Shown one piece after another: positions 58,789 to 64,000 of a stretch of 64,000 nucleotides of DNA. Source of the stretch: Adineta vaga (lineage: Eukaryota; Rotifera). The stretch is taken from positions 2,604,001 to 2,668,000 of the forward strand of contig CP075494.1 of NCBI GenBank assembly GCA_021613535.1, given 5' to 3'. Within the stretch, counting starts at the first letter, position 1. Each line of letters begins with the position of its first letter. The position numbers were made by a program, and so were the translations under genes. The notes below the pieces were generated by a model that saw only the letters and a list, made by a program, of their open reading frames with translations, was not told the DNA's origin and did not search any database.

Positions 58789-58850
58789 AGGGTGTGGGTG
58801 TGGACATATAATGCATCTTAAACGGACAACCCACACCCATCCACCACACC
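58789..58850. repeat. Telomere-like inverted repeat (hairpin 16)
   Basis: AGGGTGTGGGTGTGGACATA ... CAACCCACACCCATCCACCA. Flanks are unrecognised. Confidence 0.85.
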
Positions 58851-58996
58851 TTCTGTTATTAATTACGAATTTCGTTTCTTCATCGCTTTCACCCTCTTTC
58901 AATTGATCCGAATCAACTTTTTTGCTATTCTGTACAGATTGTTGTACTAAACAACGAAGAGAAAACTTTCATTGTATTTCGAATGAAAAGATTTCT

Positions 58997-59116
58997 TACT
59001 CAATTCTTCTCTGATCGATTTGGCTGATGGAGCCAAAGGAAATTGATATAACAACGATGTTATCTGAGGATCTCGGTTACCTTCTGCACCATCCCAGGTA
59101 AAGTCACGATAACAGT
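58997..59116 (-). pseudogene. Unrecognised exon fragment ending at a hairpin
   Basis: From the hairpin border the minus strand reads NCYRDFTWDGAEGNRDPQIT then SLLYQFPLAPSAKSIREEL, then an AGTAAGAA donor. The exon has no 5' portion; sequence beyond the hairpin (NVDYSSKTAKGHTKFKRSDG) does not look like its continuation. Family not recognised. Confidence 0.35.
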
Positions 59117-59168
59117 TGAGGGTGTGGGTATATCGTCTTCACTCACACCCACACCCCGCACCCACCCG
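59116..59168. repeat. Telomere-like inverted repeat (hairpin 17)
   Basis: TTGAGGGTGTGGGTATATCG, then CTTCACTCACACCCACACCC. It borders an exon fragment on its left. Confidence 0.85.
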
Positions 59169-59655
59169 TCTGACCTTTTGAACTTGGTGTGTCCTTTAGC
59201 TGTCTTTGAACTGTAATCGACATTCGTCGTTTCTTCATTTTTCTTTTCATCGTTTTCAATAAACGTCATTACGAAGATCTCGACTCATCTTGTTCATCAT
59301 TGTCAATACCGAAGTAGGAAAACTAAATATATCAGCTGAACCAATATAGATCTCAGCTTTCTGTTATTTTCCATCCAGCCTATTAACGTCTAGTGAGCAG
59401 GAGACTTTGGTCGTAAGAGAAAGCTAACAATATCGAAGCAATGAAATGTGTGCATTGTTTCGCAAATGGGTGATGCTGGACAGTACTTATCAAATATAAA
59501 TGTTTGATATATTAATAGAAAATAAGTGAAACTCTTTCGATTCGATATGCACGACATCATGAAAGATATTGTAAATAGAATATACGATAAATGTGATGTT
59601 AAACCACATTCAAACGTACTCACAACTGATAGCAATACGGTTGACATAAGATATG

Positions 59656-59706
59656 TGGTAGTGGGTGAAGAGAAGAGTATTTGCCACACCCACACCCACA
59701 CCCTCA
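59656..59706. repeat. Telomere-like inverted repeat (hairpin 18)
   Basis: TGTGGTAGTGGGTGAAGAGA ... TTTGCCACACCCACACCCAC and ACCCTCAA. The right arm is complete and the left arm is eroded. It cuts the LDL-receptor-like fragment on its right. Confidence 0.82.
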
Positions 59707-60021
59707 AGTTGGCAAACAAGACACTTTTGATGTGTCATTTAAAAAAATACAAAGATAGGAATGTTCAGGACAAATCGATGACGTACAGTTAACTTCGCCA
59801 GCTCCATTTTTACATGAGCAATAATTATCACATCTATTGTAGGTGTTATTGCATGACCACTGCTCGCAGTTTGTCTCATCTGTTTCATTTTGTCCATCAA
59901 TCAGTACCGGTAACAATTCGATTTTCCCGTCGTATATCGTTTGAAAGGAAATATGCCTTCTTACTCACCGTGTGTCTTCATCCTTGTCATCTTCGCCATT
60001 TGGACAATCTTCTGTTTCATC
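59707..60021 (-). pseudogene. LDL-receptor class A repeat fragment between two hairpins
   Basis: The minus strand begins at the hairpin with QDETEDCPNGEDDKDEDTR, followed by a GTGAGT donor. The next exon has VLIDGQNETDETNCEQWSC, YNRCDNYCSCKNGAGEVNC and SICPEHSYLCIFLNDTSKVS, with the Cys spacing and acidic D-x-x-D-E of LDLa modules (several acidic residues diverged). It stops at SCLP exactly where the hairpin at 59656-59706 begins. I recall long LDLa arrays of this pattern in rotifers, so the rest of a much larger gene is missing on both sides. Confidence 0.7.
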
Positions 60022-60073
60022 TTGAGGGTGCGGTTGGGTGAGGATATCTGCACTTCACTCACACCCACACCCA
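60022..60073. repeat. Telomere-like inverted repeat (hairpin 19)
   Basis: TTGAGGGTGCGGTTGGGTGA ... CTTCACTCACACCCACACCC. It separates the LDLa fragment (left) from a truncated fold-back element (right). Confidence 0.85.
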
Positions 60074-60075
60074 TC

Positions 60076-60450
60076 CGAAATTGCTATTATTGAATCTCAT
60101 GATGTTTTGTCAACTTTCGCAGCATTTTGAAACCTTGCAATCTTGGCCTTTGCAGTTGCTGTGGAAGATTTTTATTTTCTTCACCTGATTTTATAAAATC
60201 TAAAACAAAATTCTTGTGACGGGTGCCATTGATTCCTAAGCTTGATAAAGAGCTTAAACTGCTTTAAAATTTCATTCGCAGGTTTTCTCAAAAATCAGAG
60301 TGTTCTTCACTATTTTTTTTGAATTCTATAGTCATTTTCTACCAAAAGTGATTTATGAATCGCATATACTTCAAATAATAATATATTGCAACATTTTGTC
60401 CACAGCGTTTTCTCCGCGATATTTTGCTTTGCAACATTCAGTATTAGCGC
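60076..60450 (-). mobile_element. Partial second copy of the fold-back element, cut at hairpin 19
   Basis: The minus strand from about 60450 repeats the arm words of the 54411-55076 element (ATCGCGGAGAAAACGCTGTG, then GACAAAATGTTGCAA). It then repeats the interior of that element (CAACTGCAAAGGCCAAGATT, GCTGCGAAAGTTGACAAAAC, ATAGCAATTT). The match stops at the hairpin: copy 1 continues with GGAATATTCGTC, this copy with GGATGGGTGTGGG. The second arm is missing. Confidence 0.7.
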
Positions 60451-60685
60451 CAGAACGATTGTGAAATAAAACTCAATAAACACATGAAATTATGATATTT
60501 CAATGAATTTCAAAACTTTAGTGAAATGTTAATACAAATTAAATATTAACATTAGTTTATGAATCAATATGATTCTCTTGGTAAAAACCGAAATGATGTC
60601 ATTTTTGCGTTTCTTTATTGCATATAAAAAACTCTGTTAATAACTATTCTATCGATGAAGAAAAAAATATCACTATTAAATCAAA

Positions 60686-61367
60686 ATGGACGATTCAAAT
60701 GAAGATTCAGTATTTCAACCATCAAAACCAAAAACATCTACAAAAAATAATTGTCAATCTTCAAAAAGAAAAATCAAAATTCCTTCATCTATAATATTAT
60801 TTCTAATTTATTTTCTAATATTAATTATTCCAATAGTTAAATTCATTCTTGGAATTATTTATTATAACCGTTGTACAACACAACCATCAATTTCTAATTA
60901 TGCTATTGTTTCAGCAGTATTTGAAATAACTCTTTATATTCTTTTTATACCAGTAAAAAGTTCTTTATTTTTCAATATCTAATTATGCTTTATTTAATAT
61001 TAATAGAGTATGTTCTTAGCTGTTACAATATCTGAGAAGGCAGTAAGTGAAGATGCATGTTGTGCATGTTTATTAACAGGTTGTTATACAATCTTTCTTT
61101 TTATTATTATAATTATTATTGATATTAATAATAACAGTAAGTTGTTTGACATCAAATTTTTGTTTGTTTCTAATTTTTATTTTTCAGGATGGAATTTATG
61201 TATTATCTGTACGAGGAACTGTACAACATTCTAATCCAAATGCGATAATGTATTGTCATCCAGTACTTTATAATTGTGTATTTTGGACAGTTATTGTCTA
61301 TTATAGCATTTTTGCTATTTTTGTTTTTGCTTTTATTATTTGTTTAATTAAATGTTTTATATCCTAA
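60686..61367 (+). CDS. Small multi-TM membrane protein, unrecognised
   Basis: The start at 60686 (MDDSNEDSVFQPSKPKTSTK) is followed by a basic patch and two TM helices (SIILFLIYFLILIIPIVKFI and YAIVSAVFEITLYILFIP). An intron (GTAAAAAG...TTAATAG) leads to MFLAVTISEKAVSEDACCAC and a third TM. A second intron ends TTTTTCAG before DGIYVLSVRGTVQHSNPNAI, MYCHPVLYNCVFWTVIVYYS and a last TM. The second junction is phase 1 on the donor side and needs phase 0 on the acceptor side, so there is a frame problem or an unseen mini-exon. A four-TM topology is likely. No family recognised. Confidence 0.55.
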
Positions 61368-61379
61368 AATTTTTCTCCT

Positions 61380-61765
61380 TATAAAAGAAAGAATAGACGA
61401 ATATTTGAGAGTGATTGAAGAATTTTATTGATTTTTCACGAAAATTTCTTTTTTTGAAAGAAAGGGTTATACACTGTAAAAAAAAAAGGATTTTTCCCAA
61501 ATCATAAATGGATCTTCCCACCGACACACGGGAAGATCCTCTTTTGGTTCAGTAAAACACTCTTTTTTTTAATCATCATCTTACATGCTCCGTATTGAGT
61601 TATTTCAGAACACATCCTTCGAAGATTTGTTTCGAAGGTCCCCTCCAACTCTGACAAATACCATCTTGAGGGTGGATGTTGGCCATTCTACTAAATTCAT
61701 TGGCATTGATTGTAAACAGAAAAGAAGATGAGATGTAGTTTATCACATATTATCACTTACCTAAT
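61380..61765. other. Intergenic stretch with a perfect stem-loop and a single telomere-like arm
   Basis: GGATCTTCCC (61510-61519) pairs perfectly with GGGAAGATCC (61530-61539) around a 10-nt loop. This lies within a block starting CACTGTAAAAAAAAAAGG, possibly a small MITE. At 61666-61680 TTGAGGGTGGATGTTGG is a one-armed telomere-like copy. Confidence 0.5.
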
Positions 61766-61768
61766 TCT

Positions 61769-61951
61769 ATGTCGGTCTATTGTAAACCGATCGTCGGCCG
61801 ATACGAACAGACATATCTTTCACAGAGTCCTGTCCGTTTGCTAAATGAACTAGTGGCAGGTGTCAATGGTTTGGTAGAAAGTTCGCTGAACTATAACAAT
61901 CTTTATGATGCCATTGATCGTTTAAGTACAACTTTCACCAAACTATTTTAA
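61769..61951 (+). pseudogene. Unrecognised coding-like fragment ending at the piggyBac-like MITE
   Basis: The frame MSVYCKPIVGRYEQTYLSQS, PVRLLNELVAGVNGLVES, LNYNNLYDAIDRLSTTF ends in TTT TAA, and that TAA is part of the TTAA target of the element at 61952. Excising the element with one TTAA leaves the stop in place. It may be a remnant of the Asteroid-like gene to its right or unrelated. Confidence 0.3.
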
Positions 61952-62237
61952 CCCTTTCCAGCCGGATATATCCATTTTGGGACAAGTTGATGCGTTTAGA
62001 AAATAAAAAAAGCATTCACCAAAAAAATAACCAGTCTTATCCAAAATGCACTGAAAAAGAGTTCGAATCATGAAAGTCGATTCTCTATATCTGTGAATAT
62101 TTTATATCACAGGCGATTAGCGGTAAAATTTTCCCCGTAGAACTGTTAGATATTGAACTATTAAGTGGTATTATTAAGTAATTCTGTGCGATAAAAACTA
62201 AAGATGTATCCAAGTAGATACATCCGACTGGAAAGAG
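61952..62237. mobile_element. piggyBac-like MITE (286 bp) flanked by TTAA
   Basis: TTAA (61948-61951) precedes CCCTTTCCAGCCGGATATAT. The right end, read on the minus strand after TTAA (62238-62241), is CTCTTTCCAGTCGGATGTAT. The C-rich terminus and the exact TTAA on both sides are the marks of the piggyBac superfamily. No coding. Confidence 0.75.
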
Positions 62238-62241
62238 TTAA

Positions 62242-63085
62242 TCCTTTATTACTTCGTCGAAAATTTATTAGCGTACTTGATAAAATGCATATTCCATATA
62301 TATCGTCACTTGATGAAGGTGTATGATGATGAATGTGTTTCATTAGCAAATCATTTTAATTGTTATTTAATGGCTACTGATAGTGATTATTTTTGTGATA
62401 ATCTACATTGTGATTATATTCCATTTGAATCTCTTGATTTTATTCCAAAAACTAAACATGGATGTGTTTATTTAAAAACAAAAACATTAGCTTTAGCTTG
62501 TTCTCTTTATGGTAATGATTATATTGAAAGAGATTTAACTATTAAAATTATTAATTATATGCGAATAATAGTGAATCAAAACAAACACAAAATCTTTGGA
62601 ATGAATGAGAAATATGAATGTTGTAGATGAAGCTATTGATTATTTATTAAAAGAGACTTATTTAAATTCAACAAATGAATTATATCGATTTCGTTTATCA
62701 AATAATTCTAATTCAGATCTTCATACAAATTCTATATTTATTCAACTTACTCAATCATATGTTAATACACTTCATATGGTAAAATATTATCTTTTTATTT
62801 TAGAATAATAAAGAAATAAAAGATTTTATCGATGAAATTTTACAAAATATTAAAAATCAATATAATCATTCATTACCTTTATTTTTTGCTGATGCAATAA
62901 TTACTCTGTAAAGCATTTATTGAAGTTAAAAAGAAACCATCAATATTTACTTATGCCATTCCGAATATTTTACCACGTTTTTCTATTTTATTTAAATATC
63001 AACAAGAACAAAATGATTTATCAATCAGTTTTTATCATCGGAAAGAAGATCAATTAGAAAAAGATGATTATTTTATAAACAAGTG
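62242..63085 (+). pseudogene. Asteroid-like (XPG/FEN-type nuclease fold) pseudogene
   Basis: The frame LLLRRKFISVLDKMHIPYIS, SLDEGV shifts by one base to DDECVSLANHFNCYLMATDS, DYFCDNLHCDYIPFESLDF. E/D-x-x-x-A-x-L-A-N followed by a D-S-D-x-x motif and YIPF/L is the Asteroid homologue core (EADR-type helix, SSDSDF, YIPL). KTLALACSLYGNDY follows, matching its L-x-G-N-D. Downstream VDEAIDYLLKETYLNSTNEL, an intron (GTAAAATATT...TTTTAG) and KEIKDFIDEILQNIKNQYNH continue. Then a further shift gives KAFIEVKKKPSIFTYAIPNI. At least three frame changes and a missing N-terminus make it non-functional as written. The N-terminal boundary coincides with the piggyBac-like MITE. Confidence 0.65.
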
Positions 63086-63094
63086 ACGCTCATC

Positions 63095-63575
63095 GTATAC
63101 CGACTTACTTAACCCTCGACTGTAGAAGGAGAGTCTCTTTTTCTACGCACTCTCTCATCCTAGAAAGAAAAGAAATCGCAGCTTCAGCGTGGATGAACAT
63201 AAAACTTCCTGGACTCAATGGTACCCTCACACACACGATTAAATAGCATAGAATGATAGAGCTTTTTTCGTTCTATCATCCTATGTAAAAAGAAACTTTG
63301 ATCAAGCTTAATATGTGACACTAAAATGTCGTTGCTACTACTTTTTGGATATCCCTAAGTAAATGTAATAAATCTCAACATTAATCTTCCTTGTTGTTTT
63401 TTCTCATAAAAAAATATTTTTTGTCGTCTGTAAATATGCAAATATTTCATCATTTATTGGACTGTTAGTGTGCTGCATTGCATTAGTTTTTTTTACTTTC
63501 CTTCTTTTTTTTTTCATCACATCGTATAAAGACGCTTTACAGACCTTGACGCTGATAATAAACTTGCGCGTCATA
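63095..63575. other. Upstream region of the cytochrome P450 gene
   Basis: No coding or recognisable promoter element. Confidence 0.4.
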
Positions 63576-63580
63576 AAAAC

Positions 63581-64000
63581 ATGTTTTTTCTACTTCTTAT
63601 TGTTCTACTAATAGTATTTTTCGTATACATTAAACTTAAATATTTTACACTGTATGGCCCAATACCAGGTAGATCACCACAGTTTCTTGTTGGTAATGTC
63701 CTTCAGACTGGTCTAAGCACTGGTAGATATATAGGAGACGTTGCAAAAGAATTTCAAGATAAATATGGTGATACTTTTCATATGTGGTTTGCACTTATAC
63801 ATGTCATTTTTGTATGTAATCCGGATGATGTTCAACATGTGTTCACACATCGGCATATTTATGAACAAGGTGATCTACATGCATCCCAACATCGAGTTGT
63901 TTTCAATGATGCATTGATGTGTAATATAGGATCCAAATATAAACGTCATGCATCTGTTGTTCTTCCTCTGTTCCGTCGTGGAAGAATCTTGAACAATTAT
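63581..64000 (+). CDS. Cytochrome P450, N-terminal 140 residues, continues past the window
   Basis: ATG at 63581 starts a membrane anchor (FFLLLIVLLIVFFVYIKL) followed by the Pro-rich hinge YGPIPGRSPQFLVGN. Next come the A-helix and beta-1 text (AKEFQDKYGDTFHMWFALIH and VIFVCNPDDVQHVFTHRH). The C-helix region reads IGSKYKRHASVVLPLFRRGR; the usual W-x-x-x-R contact is Y-K-R-H in this copy. This is the normal layout of a microsomal, CYP4/CYP46-like P450. The heme-binding Cys and the I-helix lie beyond the window. No stop or intron is seen. Oxidation of lipids or xenobiotics is known for the family; the substrate cannot be told. Confidence 0.85.
   Translation, partial: MFFLLLIVLLIVFFVYIKLKYFTLYGPIPGRSPQFLVGNVLQTGLSTGRYIGDVAKEFQDKYGDTFHMWFALIHVIFVCNPDDVQHVFTHRHIYEQGDLHASQHRVVFNDALMCNIGSKYKRHASVVLPLFRRGRILNNY

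Noticed and set aside
171-60073. CRISPR-like reading of the regularly styled repeats and spacers
   Set aside because: Repeats are scattered kilobases apart, palindromic and within eukaryotic genes; there is no array or cas gene.

Overview
The window looks like nuclear DNA of a bdelloid rotifer (Rotaria or Adineta type). It is AT-rich eukaryotic DNA with short GT-AG introns. Its genes encode rotifer-style membrane proteins: a transmembrane anchor, a Thr-rich stalk made of phase-1 mini-exons, and an NHL, FG-GAP, kelch or lectin-like ectodomain. It also carries many decayed transposons and about twenty short palindromes built from (GGGTGT)n/(ACACCC)n. As I recall, that unit is the bdelloid telomere repeat (TGTGGG). 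No database search was possible, so family calls rest on motif recognition and gene models on reading splice sites by eye.

Layout. 0-5 kb: a broken mariner transposase, a decayed NHL gene and a membrane protein with a carbohydrate-binding-like ectodomain. 5-17 kb: four members (A on minus; B, C, D on plus) of a two-TM, Cys-rich family; A has an in-frame stop. 16.7-20.2 kb: a truncated FG-GAP gene and a complete one. 20.4-21.8 kb: a pogo-like MITE nested in a hAT-like element. 23.4-30.65 kb: one 7.2-kb DNA transposon with 15-bp terminal repeats, CGTTAA-rich subterminal regions, a six-exon CACTA-type transposase and an accessory acidic/BEN-like gene. It interrupts a reading frame that rejoins across it. 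31-39 kb: a hAT-like MITE, a kelch membrane protein and an NHL membrane protein. 39-45 kb: gene scraps between telomere-like hairpins, a tRNA-Glu(UUC), and a LINE cut off inside reverse transcriptase motif A exactly where telomere-like repeats begin. 46-53 kb: one five-exon receptor gene on the minus strand (NHL propeller, three tandem beta-sandwich exons, 7TM), all introns phase 1. 53-61 kb: fold-back elements, then a mosaic (57.8-60.1 kb) of gene fragments separated by hairpins. 60.6-64 kb: a small multi-TM gene, a piggyBac-like MITE, an Asteroid-like pseudogene and the start of a cytochrome P450.

The strongest unexplained signal is the hairpin set. Every two-armed copy is in the G-strand-then-C-strand (end-to-end fusion) orientation. 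Several sit at junctions where different truncated sequences meet (LINE, LDL-receptor exon, fold-back element, family fragment), while others lie in introns of intact genes. This fits either healing of double-strand breaks with telomere repeat or a telomere-motif fold-back element. The second unusual item is the CACTA-like transposon, which contains two independent tandem duplications of exon-plus-intron units.
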